64,000 nucleotides of DNA from Cylicocyclus nassatus (Eukaryota > Nematoda > Chromadorea > Rhabditida > Strongylidae), in the NCBI GenBank assembly GCA_958299035.1, contig CATQJL010000305.1, positions 37,089,733-37,153,732 on the forward strand, read 5' to 3'. Positions 45,659 through 55,397 of this stretch are shown piece by piece. Under the pieces are notes generated by a model. That model did no database searches, was not told the DNA's origin, and worked only from the letters and a program-made list of their open reading frames with translations. Every line of letters starts with the position of its first letter. Within the stretch, counting starts at the first letter, position 1. Made by a program: the position numbers and the translations under genes.

Positions 45659-46619
45659 TCATCAAGAAAAATGACCACCTCATTACATATGCAAGTGGAG
45701 ACCGACAAACACAGATAGACTTCTGGGCTATCGACGGCGTGACCTCAAAAACGTAAAGGATTGCAAAGTCATTCCCGGTGAGAGCTGCAAACCACAGCAT
45801 AGACCACTCCTTCTCGACTCTAGAGTCTCAATCGACAGGCACACCAGGAGAGCCACAGAGACTAGAACACGCATCAAATGGTGGAAACTGAAGACTAACA
45901 ACGAGGCGAAACAAACACTGTCAACAACCCTACCAAGCCTGCAAGAGAACCCAGAGCAATCCTGGGCAAGCTTGAAGATCGAGTCCACCAAGTGGCACGC
46001 ATGATCCTGGGAAGTACAAAGCCAGGAAAAAGGAGGATTAATCGAGAAACCTGGTGTTGGAATGGCGGCGTGCAAAAAATCATAAAGGAGAAGAGGGATG
46101 CGTACAAGCGATGGCATAAGACGAAATCGGAGGACGATCGCCAGACATACCAACAGGCCAAACACGCTGCGAATGCTTCTGTGAAGAAGGCAAAACAGGT
46201 ATACATGAAAGAGCTCTACGACCAACTAGAGTCTCGCAAGGGAGAACGTGAGATATATCGGATAGCGAGAAGAAGAGCGGAATCCACAAAAAATATGGAA
46301 CACTTTCTCCATATCAAAGACAAACTTGGTAGGACGCTAAGAAAACCAGAGGACATCACCGAGAGATGGACTACCTACTTCGAGGAGATGGCTACCACAG
46401 ACCGCACCATCAATTCCATTCCAGAAAATAGTCGCATAGAAGAACCAGTACCAGCAGTCACGGAAGAGGAATTATGGCTGGCTGTGAAAAAAACAAAGAA
46501 TGGCAAGGCAACTGGTCCAGACGCATACCAAGCGAATTCTGAAAAATATGTGGACGATCCGGAGCCACATGGCTAACGAGTCTCCTCAATCAAATCATAA
46601 GGAGCAAGAGTATGCCTCA

Positions 46620-46784
46620 GGCTCCCGCCAGAGTGCCGAAGTTATGCCAGCGCTACGCCAGCATTTCGATCGATACACGTGTGTTTCGTTGGGCGGGGCT
46701 AGCTGACGTCCCCAACGAAATACACGTGTATCGATCGAAATGCTGGCGTAGCGCTGGCATAACTTCGGCACTCTGGCGGGAGCC
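46620..46784. mobile_element. Harbinger-like MITE, copy 1 (165 bp)
   Basis: Ends GGCTCCCGCCAGAGTGCCGA and TCGGCACTCTGGCGGGAGCC are perfect inverses; the arms of ~70 bp run to GATCGATACACGTGT. TCA flanks both sides (46617-46619 and 46785-46787), a 3-bp target duplication as in PIF/Harbinger elements. The inner RTE copy shows the uninterrupted sequence at the same place (ATGCCACGCGACTGG), which proves insertion. Second copy at 59430-59637. Confidence 0.85.
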
Positions 46785-47164
46785 TCACGACTGGTGCACC
46801 AGCACGACCATCCCGATATGGAAGAACAAAGGAGACATAGCAATTGCGCATCCTACCGACCAATCCGACTGATGAGCCACACTCTAAAAATCTTCGAGCG
46901 AATAATCGAAACGCGTTTTCGAGATATCATAGAACTGTCACCAAATCAGTGCCGATTCTTGAAAGGAGTAGGTGCAACTGGATTCTCGATCGTGCCGGCG
47001 CGCTGAGTGGTCGGTTTTTTTAGCGGTCTGTTTGCTCATTCTATTTACGCTATCTTCCGCTCTAAATTTTCCTTCTTTGTTCTTTTCTGAAGTTGTCTGA
47101 CCTCCCTGCCGAACTTTCTTGCCCTTCTTATTTATCCTTTCCCTCATTTCTTTTTCTTTTCCTG

Positions 47165-47450
47165 CTGACTGCTTATCTTGCGAATTTTTTTCGCGGGTGT
47201 GTGTTGGCGGATCAAGTATCTAGGTCATCGATTTTTTTCCTTCTTTCTTTGCCTGCCCTTCTTCAACTTCTCTGCCACTTTTTTTTCCTGTTGTTTTGCT
47301 TATCATCCCTCACTTCTTTTTGTTTATCATCCCTCATTTCACTTCCTTTTGCTGACTATCTATCTTGCGAATTTATTTCGCGGGTGTCTGTTGGCGGATA
47401 AAGTATCTAGATCATCGATTTTTTTTCTTCCTTGACTGCCTTCCTTTATC
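47165..47450 (+). repeat. Direct repeat in the CR1 5' UTR (~187 bp spacing)
   Basis: CTATCTTGCGAATTTaTTTCGCGGGTGT then TGTTGGCGGATaAAGTATCTAG and TCATCGATTTTTTT occur from about 47165 and again from 47352. Tandem 5' UTR monomers of this kind often act as promoters in LINEs (inference here). Confidence 0.7.
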
Positions 47451-47588
47451 TTCTCTGCCACTTTTTTTACTATTTTTTGTTTATCACGCCCTGATTACTC
47501 TCTTTCTATCTTTTGCCTTGATCGGTGCTTGTTTGTTCCTCTTACCTTTTCCTTCCGATTTGGTTTTCCTCCGTCTCTTTGAGTCAAT

Positions 47589-48254
47589 ATGGCCAGAATT
47601 GGACGTGTTTCAAAGTCCACGGTTACTAGCTCGGACCACCCATCTCCAAGGGGTCTGGTTGATGCTAGCAGCCAAACGGCTGTGTTGGATGTCAATGAGA
47701 TGTCAGTTGAGAACTTGATCGGTTGTATCAGGGAGAGGTACAACGATCCACTTATCGATAGGCTGTTATCCCTCGTATGTGATAAACTTCCTGCTATGAC
47801 GTCATGTGATCCCACAGCTGAAAAGAGGGCGAGGAGCGTGGTCCTCAGCGGGGTAGCCGAAACTGAGGGGGACGTTAGCTATCAAGAAAGGCAGCGCGAT
47901 CTTGAGCATAAGGTGGATAACATCTTAGATGTTCTCAAGGTCGAGTGCCGCCCGGTAGAGGTTTACCGGATGGGTAGTCCGAATCCAGCCAAGCCTAGGT
48001 TGGTCAAGGTTGTCCTACCATCACGGTCACATTGGCGGACGGCTTTGGCGAATTCTCGCCTGTTACGTCCCTCCGGTTTTCCTAACGTTTACGTTAGGAA
48101 AAGTATGACTGCTGCAGAGCGTCAGAGGGACTACGAGCTTCGCTGTGAAGCTCGTGAACGTAACAGGGGCAGGCCTAATAAGGAGTGGGTGGTGTACCGC
48201 GACAACGTGGTGCACATCTCTGAGCTTCCCCGTCGTTATCAGGGAAACGCATGA
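47589..48254 (+). CDS. CR1-type LINE ORF1, RNA-binding protein (221 aa)
   Basis: The frame is intact from ATG to TGA. The N-terminal ~80 residues look flexible. Residues ~85-170 (RSVVLSGVAE, VDNILDVLKVECRPVEVYRMG, KPRLVKVVLPSRSHW, VYVRKSMT) follow the pattern of the RRM-like core in LINE ORF1 proteins of nematodes. The C-terminus is basic (ERQRDYELRCEARERNRGRP). ORF1 proteins coat the element RNA and form the particle used for integration. Its TGA overlaps the ATG of ORF2 as ATGA, so ORF2 may be translated by termination-reinitiation (inference). Confidence 0.85.
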   Translation: MARIGRVSKSTVTSSDHPSPRGLVDASSQTAVLDVNEMSVENLIGCIRERYNDPLIDRLLSLVCDKLPAMTSCDPTAEKRARSVVLSGVAETEGDVSYQERQRDLEHKVDNILDVLKVECRPVEVYRMGSPNPAKPRLVKVVLPSRSHWRTALANSRLLRPSGFPNVYVRKSMTAAERQRDYELRCEARERNRGRPNKEWVVYRDNVVHISELPRRYQGNA

Positions 48255-49831
48255 GTGTGCACGGTAACTCTCCTTTGAAGGTCTGTTTACTTAACGCACG
48301 CAGTTTACGCAACAAGCTACATCTTTTGCAAAGTTTCATCTGCCAATATAAGCCTGACATCATTTTCATTACAGAAACTTGGCTAAATTCTCATATTTTG
48401 GACTCTGAAGTAATAAGCGGTCTCCCATATATGATCTATCGCGCTGACCGGCGGGGCCGCAAAGGTGGTGGTGTTTGTTGTATCATAAAGAGTCACATCG
48501 TTGCAACATCCTTGAATGCAAATGCTGAAATCAAAGCGGACTTGCTCAAAATTAAGATTTTTCACCCAGATGGAGGTTATCAACTGCAATTTGTCGCGGT
48601 ATATCGCCCGCCAAACTCAAATAGAAGTGATGACGATGACTTGATAGACTTTCTTAGCAACTGTGCTTCCGAAAATATTCAAACCATTATGCTTGGAGAT
48701 CTCAATTTACAAATTGACTGGAAGGCCATGAAGTCTTTTAATGCTGCCTCTGGCCTTTTCCTTGACTTCTTGAATGATTGTGGTCTAAAACAATACGTTT
48801 CCTTTCCTACCCATGGTGTAAATACTCTTGACGTGGTACTTTCGTCCTCCTCGGCTGTCTCGCGTATGACCTCACTACCACCTCTTGGATCTTCGGATCA
48901 TAGAATTGTTACTTTTGAAATAGACTTCATGTACTCTTTTGCTCCTTCAATTCCTTTGCCAGATTTTCAAGATGTTGACTATTCCTCTCTTGATAATTAT
49001 TTTTTTGGAGTTGACTGGCTCTCTGTTTTTGATAACTACATCTCATCTTCTGATGTTTACGAAAGATTCTGCAAAATTGTTTATGAAGCTTTTAGTATGT
49101 TCGTTCCTTTGAAAGTCAAAGCTAACACTCATCTTCTTGGTCTGCCACCACACATTCGAGACTTACTAGCGCAAAAGCAAGAACTTTTTGAGCAGCTACC
49201 CGATCCTTTGGTTAATCCATATTACAAGAAAGTTTGTGCCGACATAGATCATCACATGAGAAAATATCTATCATATCGTGAACGAAAGCTTGCTATGAGG
49301 GTATCATCGAAGCACCTCTTTTCTTATCTTAAAAAGAAGATGAAGCCCTCGTCAAATCTTCCCACCCTCAAAGACCTTTCTGGTACCTTATACGTTAGTG
49401 ATAATGACAAGGCACAAGCCCTCGGGTCCTATTTTGCTAGTGTCTTCTCCCCTGTTGCTCATTTCGTTGATGATGACACACGTGTTAGTGATGCTTTTAT
49501 CTTGCAACCTTTTCGTTCTTGTAATACTATCTTTTTTCATCCCTCGCATGTCTATCATTTTTTGAAAAAACTAAAACCTTCTGTAACAGAAACTTTCGAC
49601 GGAATTCCTCAAATAGTGTACCTGAAGTGTGCCTCATCGCTTGCGACTCCCCTTGCACATATTTTCAACATCTCTATGTTGTTGGGAGAATTTCCTACTT
49701 TGTGGAAAAAAGCTCTAGTTACGGCCATTCCAAAAGTTGAAAGTGCTTCCCGGTTGATAACTTTCGTCCTATCAGTTTACTTCCCACACCCGTTAAGGTT
49801 ATGGAAAAAATTATACGTGAGAAGTTATTAG
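48251..49831 (+). pseudogene. CR1-type LINE ORF2: endonuclease and RT start
   Basis: It opens with an AP endonuclease: LLNARSLRNKLHLLQSF, PDIIFITETWLN, VAVYRPPNSN, IMLGDLNLQIDW and LPPLGSSDHRIVTFEID, all catalytic blocks present, about residues 8-235. The RT N-terminal part follows to FPTLWKKALVTAIPK. A one-base loss near 49757 shifts the frame and ends it at 49831; the RT continues in the frames at 49801-50094 and 50061-50206. Confidence 0.85.
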
Positions 49832-50206
49832 AATGGCTAAATTTCTCCAATTTTATCCCTGAAGAACAACATGGATTTCTTACTGGAGCTTCTACCACAA
49901 CAAATCTTGTTGATAGTGTGTTCGAGTGGAGCCTGGCAACCAGTGAAGGCAAATCGGTTGATATAGTTTATGTTGATCTGTCAAAAGCTTTTGATAAAGT
50001 TTGCCATAAGAAGCTACTAGCTAAATTGAACAAATGTGGTATCGGTGGTAATCTCTTGTCATGGTTGGATCCTACTTACAAGACCGCGAAATGACTGTTA
50101 AGGTCGGTCATCAGTTTTCCGACAGTTACTGCTGCACTAGTGGTGTCCCTCAGGGTGGTGTCTTGGCTCCCTTGCTTTTTCTGTTTTATACATTTGACTT
50201 ACCTTG
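49801..50206 (+). pseudogene. CR1-type RT, fingers and palm, up to the insertion
   Basis: EQHGFLTGASTTTNLVD and VYVDLSKAFDKVCHKKLL (first catalytic Asp) are in one frame. A shift near 50065 leads to GSYLQDREMTVKV and TSGVPQGGVLAPLLFLFYTF, typical RT blocks 3-5. The reading breaks at the 17-bp target duplication of the inner element and resumes in the same frame after it. Confidence 0.85.
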
Positions 50207-50305
50207 GGCAGAGCTGGCCGAGAGGTTAGTGCCCTTGACTACGGCGAGGAAGGTCACAGGTTCGGTTCCGCGGCGGGCCTAATTTCTTTGGCAAAAAGCT
50301 CTGCC
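50207..50305 (+). promoter_or_regulatory. tRNA-like 5' head of the inner RTE LINE
   Basis: GGCAGAGC (50207-50214) pairs perfectly with GCTCTGCC (50298-50305). Between them are an A-box TGGCCGAGAGGTTAGTGC, a possible anticodon arm (CCTTG-ACTACGG-CGAGG, 5-bp stem with one G-U and a 7-base loop), and a B-box GGTTCGGTTCC. The A-box is of Leu/Ser tRNA type. The T-arm stem is poorly paired, and the closing stem lies further 3' than in a tRNA. The promoter role is an inference from the boxes and their spacing. Confidence 0.65.
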
Positions 50306-50448
50306 CACGAATCCAGCGTCAGGCTGCTGATCCAAAGGAAAGCAAGCGACAAGCCGGCTGAAGAAGAAACCCCGTCGCATCACAATGCTCTTTTAATGTC
50401 TCATCAAGAATCTCGATTACAAGCTAGGGCGTCCCCCGGAGGCGACGC

Positions 50449-50469
50449 GCATTTGAGCCCGACAAATGC
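50449..50469 (+). ncRNA. Conserved hairpin in the RTE leader
   Basis: GCATTTG-AGCCCGA-CAAATGC here equals GCATTCG-AGCCCGA-CGAATGC at 45006-45026 in the outer copy. One C-G pair is replaced by T-A with the loop unchanged, a compensatory change that supports a selected RNA structure. Confidence 0.55.
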
Positions 50470-50554
50470 GAACAGTAAGCTAGGGTTACCGTCCCAACAA
50501 GATGAGCGGGGACGGCCAAAGAAGCTAGTTCATCATCATTACGAGTACAAACGA

Positions 50555-53290
50555 CGGAACAAGTTATCAGATACGCTTCGATTAGTTACCATCAACGTAG
50601 GATCCCTCACAGGGCGACATCGAGAGCTTGCGGATCTTCTCAGAAGACGTAGAGTGGACATCGCCTGCATCCAGGAGACCAGATGGAAAGGTGAAAAGTC
50701 GCGCGATCTAGGAGATGGCTTCAAGCTTCTGTATAAAGGAGCAAGTAACAGCAGAAACGGTGTCGGAATAGTCGTCTCAGAAAGGTTGAGAGATGGGATC
50801 ACAGGCGTGGATCGAGTAAGCGACCGACTCATGAGCATCAAGCTAGTTGTTGGAATGAAGATTCTGCGAGTAGTCACTGCCTAAGCACCTCAAGCAGGTT
50901 GCACCGATGAGGAGAAAGACGGATTCTGGCAAGAACTCGACGACTACGTCAGATCGGTACCTTCAGAAGAGACGTTGCTAATTGGAGCAGATCTAAACGG
51001 CCACGTAGGAAAACAACGACGTGGGGCAAGTAAATGTCACGGTAATCATGGATATGGAATTCGCAACGACGAAGGGGAGCGCATTCTGGAGTTCGCTACT
51101 GCCCATGAATTAGCGTTGGCAAACACATACTTCATCAAGAAGGACAACCATCTCGTCACGTATGCCAGCGGAGAGCGGAAATCGCAAATAGACTTCTGGG
51201 TTGTACGGCAAAGAGAGCTCAAATACGTAAAGAACAGCAAAGTCATCCCCAGTGAAGAATGCGTACCACAACACCGGCCGCTGATTCTGGATCTGAATAT
51301 CCCAGTCAAGAGTCGAAGAAAGCCAACAGTGGAGCACAGAATTCGCATAAAGTGGTGGAAGCTCAAAGACAACGCTCAAGCGAAAGCAGCTATGGAGTCA
51401 GCTCTACCAGAACTGGAAGATGAACCGGAGCGATCCTGGGCGAAGCTGAAGAACAACGTTCATCTGATGGCAGGGAGTCTACTGGGATGTACGAAACCAG
51501 GAAAGCCAAGACTAGATAAGGAAACTTGGTGGTGGAACGAGACCGTCCAATCCGTGATCAAGAGGAAGAAGTTGGCGTACAAGCTATGGCAGAAAACAAG
51601 ATTAGAAGACGATCATCAGAATTACCTAGCAGCGAAGCGTGAAGCAAAGAAGAAAGTTAAAGAAGCTAAAGAAGCATATGTGGCGGAGCTGTACAGAAGA
51701 CTTCATACTCGTGAAGGAGAGCGGGAGATCTATCGGATCGCAAGAAGAAGAATAAACGCTACAAAAGACATGGAGCACTTCTACAACATCAAAGACAAGC
51801 AGGGAAAAGTGCTGAGAACGCCACAAGAGATAAACGAGAGATGGAGAACACACTTCGCAGAGATGGCATCCACGAGCCACGAATACGCGTCGACGACGAC
51901 TGCAGCCGACCTTGTACATGGACCGGTACCAGCAATCACGGAAGAGGAAGTCCGCATCGCCTTAATGAAGACCAAGAACGGCAAGGCGACGGCTCCAGAT
52001 GACGTCTCCAACGAGTTCTGGAAGGAGTGTGGACAGGCCGGAGTCTCATGGCTAGCCCGACTTCTAAACCAGATAGTAGAACAGAAGACGATGCCACGCG
52101 ACTGGTATAGAAGTACAACAATACCGATATGGAAGAATCGAGGAGACATAGCTGACTGCACTACTTACCGTCCCATCCGACTCATGAGCCACACACTAAA
52201 GATCTTCGAAAGAATAATAGAAACACGACTTCGAAGAATTGTGGAGCTGGCATCCAATCAGTGCGGATTCGTCAAGGGATGCAGTACAACCGACGCCATC
52301 CATACCGTCAGAATAATGATGGAAAGAAGCCGAGAAAAGCAGTGTGCGTTACATGCAGCATTCCTCGACCTGGAGAAAGCGTTCGATAAAGTACCGCATA
52401 ACATCATATGGTGGGCGCTGCGGAAGCACATGGTTCCAGAAGAATACGTGCAGTGGATAAAGATGATCTACAGAGATGCGACCAGCCACGTACAAACAGC
52501 AGCAGGAGAATCAGAAGACTTCCAGATAAAAGCCGGCGTTCATCAAGGATCCGTGCTGTCACCTCTCCTCTTCATCACAGTTGTGGACACGATAGTCAGA
52601 AACTTCATACGTCAACCTCCATGGGCCGTGATGTACGCAGATGACGTGATTCTGATGGCGAGAAGCAGGAATGAATTGGAGGCGGATGTGCAGAAGTGGA
52701 AATCTGAACTCGAGCTGCACGGCCTGAAGATCAATGTCGCGAAGACCGAGTACATGGAGCTTGGAGCTCAAACGCCAGGAACCATACAGATTGAAGACGC
52801 TCCAATCAAGAAGACTACTACCTTCAAGTACCTAGGAAGCCGCATCTGCGCAGATGGTACGATCCAAGAAGAGATAGCTGCCAGGATAAACGCAGCATGG
52901 TCGAAGTGGAAGAGCCTCACAGGAGTCATGTGCGATAGGCGGATGCCACGCAAGCTGAAGTCCCAGTTGTACCGTAGTGTGATCCGCCCGACAGCTCTAT
53001 ATGGCAGCGAATGTTGGCCGTGTACACGAAGCGACGAACGTAAAGTCAGTGTGATGGAAACACGCATGCTACGATGGACGGCAGGCGTCACCATGATCGA
53101 CCACGTTACCAACGATACCATACGCGCAACGATGAAGGTCGCCCCAATAGCTAAGAAGATGCAGGAGAGAAGACTTCGGTGGTACGGTCACGTGCAAAGA
53201 AGGGAAGAAAGCCATATCTCCAGATCAGCCACAGCAGAAGAAGTACCAGGAAAGAGGCCAAGAGGAAGGCCAAAGTTGAGGTGGGGATAA
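50555..53290 (+). pseudogene. RTE LINE polyprotein: endonuclease and reverse transcriptase
   Basis: The same frame runs from before 50555 to 53290, interrupted only by TAA at 50882-50884 (the outer copy has TAT there). Endonuclease: LVTINVGSLTGRHRELADLL, DIACIQETRWKG, LLIGADLNGHVGK. A charged linker follows (51500-51750). RT: PDDVSNEFWKECG, YRPIRLMSHTLKIFERII, AAFLDLEKAFDKVPH, AGVHQGSVLSPLLFITVV and the catalytic MYADD near 52633. The C-terminal part has TTTFKYLGSRICADG, RRLRWYGHVQRREE and GKRPRGRPKLRWG. One extra G near 53285 ends the frame early; the family C-terminus continues in the next frame to TAA at 53384. Confidence 0.9.
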
Positions 53291-53430
53291 GATCAAAGCG
53301 GATCTGAAAGAACTAAAGATCGAAGAAGAGCAAGCCTTAGACCGCGAACTGTGGAAGAGACTTACAAGAGTGGCAGACCCCGAGTAAGCGGGAAGATGCA
53401 TGGATAAAAAAAAACATTTGACTTACCTTG

Positions 53431-55384
53431 TGCGCTCAGGACATCACCTAGCATTCATATCCGAATGTATGCTGATGATATCAAAGTGTACGGAGCTTAT
53501 GATGCCGGCGATGCCTCAGAGGTTCAGGGTGCTTTGCAGAGGTCCCTTGATGAACTACAGAGATGGGCTGACTGTTGGGACTTGACCATTAATCTTTCTA
53601 AATGTTCTGTCCTTCATCTTGGAAGAATGCCCGAGACTCCCTATCGCCTTAACGATCACATATTGAAGGTGTGTGATGTTGTTAAGGACTTGGGAGTCTT
53701 GATGGATAAGTCGCTCAGTTTCTCTAAGCATATCGATATGGCAATTCACAAAGCTTATTCTTCCCTTCTTTGTTATTTCGCAACACAAGTACAACCTCAG
53801 ATAATATTTTGATTCGGCTGTACAAGGCTTTTGTGCTTCCTCATTTAGAGTACTGCTCACAAGTATGGTCGCCATCCCGAAAGAAAGATGTTAGAAGAAT
53901 TGAAAAGGTGCAGCAATTGTTCACACGTCTTCTGTGGAGGCGCACATCGCCTGGAACCTCTCCCCCTGAGTATGAAGCTCGCCTTGCTAAGTTTCATCTT
54001 AAGACCCTCATCCATCGGCGCATACTTTTGGACCTTGTGTTCTGCTTCCAAGTCCTTAGAAAAGAGAACAAGTTGAAAGCTAGCAAGTATTGGATTTTTG
54101 CACCCACTAGTGAAAGATCTGGATCCTTCAACTTGCATCATCCTAGACTCCGACGTAATAGCTCCTTACGAATGTTCAACAATGTATTCTACAAAGTTGC
54201 GAGTTGGCTTTCTCGCCTCCCTGCTGAGACCATTAGTGCAGCAAGTAGTAACGTTTTCAAAAAAAGACTGGAGAGGCTCGATTTGCCAGGTATCGCTGAT
54301 TTTAATTAGCGGTGCATGGCACTCCGAGCCTCCTGCAGCTGGTTCTTTATTCTTCCAGAGTTGCAATTACGTGCTTGCTTATGCCACATGGAGGATTACC
54401 GCTCAACAATGGCTTTGTTTTCATCTTTTCCGTTTTGTTCCCACCTGAGGGTTACCTTTCAGGGACTGCTTGACTGGCTTTTGATGGACGTTTTTCAATT
54501 TATGGCTTTTCAATTATGGCTCTCTCTTTCCTTCGTTTCCTGCTTTCTGCAATTTTTATTTCGAAGGTTGCTGCTTGCCCAAAGACATTTATTCAAGAGA
54601 TGTGCGATGCCTTACTAGTGTGGATCGGGTCAAGTTTACTTTCTCATATATAGTTCTGCCCTGTGTCTTTCTGTTTCAGTTCATCTGAGTTGCTTCGCTT
54701 CTCGCGGTATAACTACCGATATGATGGGTTGTGTTGCGTTGGGTGCTGCTTCGCTACGTGTTGCTTCTCATATGTTTCTAATTTATCCCTACCTCATTTG
54801 ATTATTTTTAGCTTTTTATGTCTTTCGTTCACGACTGCTATCCTGCAGTTTCTGTTTCTTTATTGTTTGTTGATGTATCTAACTCATTCGTGTCTTCACT
54901 TACTTTCAATACCAGCCGTTTTCATTCCATGGAGATCTTTTAATGATTACTCATCGGAGCTTATTTAGCAGCTTTAGACCTCTTCATTGCTGTTTGTTAT
55001 TTATCCGGACCTTGTGTACATGTGTCTATCTGTACTGAACAGTTTTACACAGAATCTTGTCATCTTTCAAAACAGACTATTCTTGGGGTCTCGTCAGCTA
55101 GCTCTTACCGGGGGGGCTCGCTGGCACCCAAAAACGGGTTAATCATGTGTTTTGAAGGTGCAAGATTTCTGAGTTGTCTTCTGACTTAGTACACTCTCCT
55201 TTTTTCCTTGTGTTAGGAGTCTTGAGCTTTGTATCTTCTGTCCACGTGATTTATTCTACTTTACCTTGACGATTATGACTGGCTGGCATCATTTTTTTTT
55301 CTGATTTTTCTTTCTTTGATGTTCTTTTTTTTTGATGCACCTCGTGTGTACGTATAAATAAATAAATAAATAAACTGACGGTAG
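53431..55384 (+). mobile_element. CR1-type LINE (middle element), 3' part
   Basis: It continues the RT directly after the second copy of the 17-bp duplication: the catalytic MYADD near 53466, then LDELQRWADCWDLTINLSKC to 53812. After a frameshift comes the C-terminal part at 53770-54309. A ~1-kb non-coding 3' UTR follows, ending in (AAAT)n at 55355-55375. Confidence 0.9.
53432..54309 (+). pseudogene. CR1-type RT, thumb and C-terminus
   Basis: The frame 53465-53812 holds MYADDIKVYGAYDA, LTINLSKCSVLHLGR and VVKDLGVLMDKSLSFSKH. The frame 53770-54309 holds LIRLYKAFVLPHLEYCSQVW, RRIEKVQQLFTRLL and LDLVFCFQVLRK, ending at TAG after LDLPGIADFN. One frameshift near 53773. This is the standard C-terminal half of CR1-group ORF2. 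Confidence 0.85.
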
Positions 55385-55397
55385 GTAGGTACAACTG

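Larger units (their letters stand above)
44767..46980 (+). mobile_element. RTE-type LINE (outer element), 5' part
   Basis: Starts with a tRNA-like head (44767-44866), then an endonuclease at 45142-45660 (RVDVACIQKTKWSG, GVGIAVLK, VITAYAPQ) and linker and RT start at 45992-46576 (RDAYKRWHKTKSEDD, EREIYRIARRRAE, TGPDAYQ). It continues as PIWKN and SHTLKIFERIIETRF to 46980. It is broken by frameshifts and by a Harbinger-like MITE. The continuation lies at 55398-56491, beyond the CR1 insertion. The flanking ATGTTGAAAAAAAA (44752-44765) and ATATTGAAAAAAAA (56492-56505) are its probable target duplication. Confidence 0.85.
46981..50206 (+). mobile_element. CR1-type LINE (middle element), 5' part
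   Basis: Inserted into the outer RTE LINE: GTAGGTGCAACTG (46968-46980) and GTAGGTACAACTG (55385-55397) are the probable 13-bp target duplication. It holds a pyrimidine-rich 5' UTR with a ~187-bp direct repeat, ORF1, and ORF2 with endonuclease and the first half of the RT. The RT is cut at 50206 by the inner RTE LINE and resumes at 53431. Frameshifts near 49757, 50065 and 53773 make it inactive. Confidence 0.85.
50207..53413 (+). mobile_element. Nearly intact RTE-type LINE (inner element)
   Basis: Full-length copy of 3207 bp with a tRNA-like head, one long ORF and a GGATAAAAAAAA tail. ACATTTGACTTACCTTG is duplicated exactly at 50190-50206 and 53414-53430 (17 bp), so both ends are fixed. It sits in the RT of the CR1 LINE. 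The coding region has only two lesions that I see: TAA at 50882-50884 and one extra G near 53285. Last layer of a three-level nest. Confidence 0.95.

Noticed and set aside
45728..46225. Minus-strand frames of up to 165 codons
   Set aside because: Shadow frames opposite the RTE LINE reverse transcriptase and linker.
47093..47718. Leu/Phe/Ser-rich plus frames resembling membrane proteins
   Set aside because: They are caused by the pyrimidine-rich 5' UTR of the CR1-type LINE and its direct repeat.
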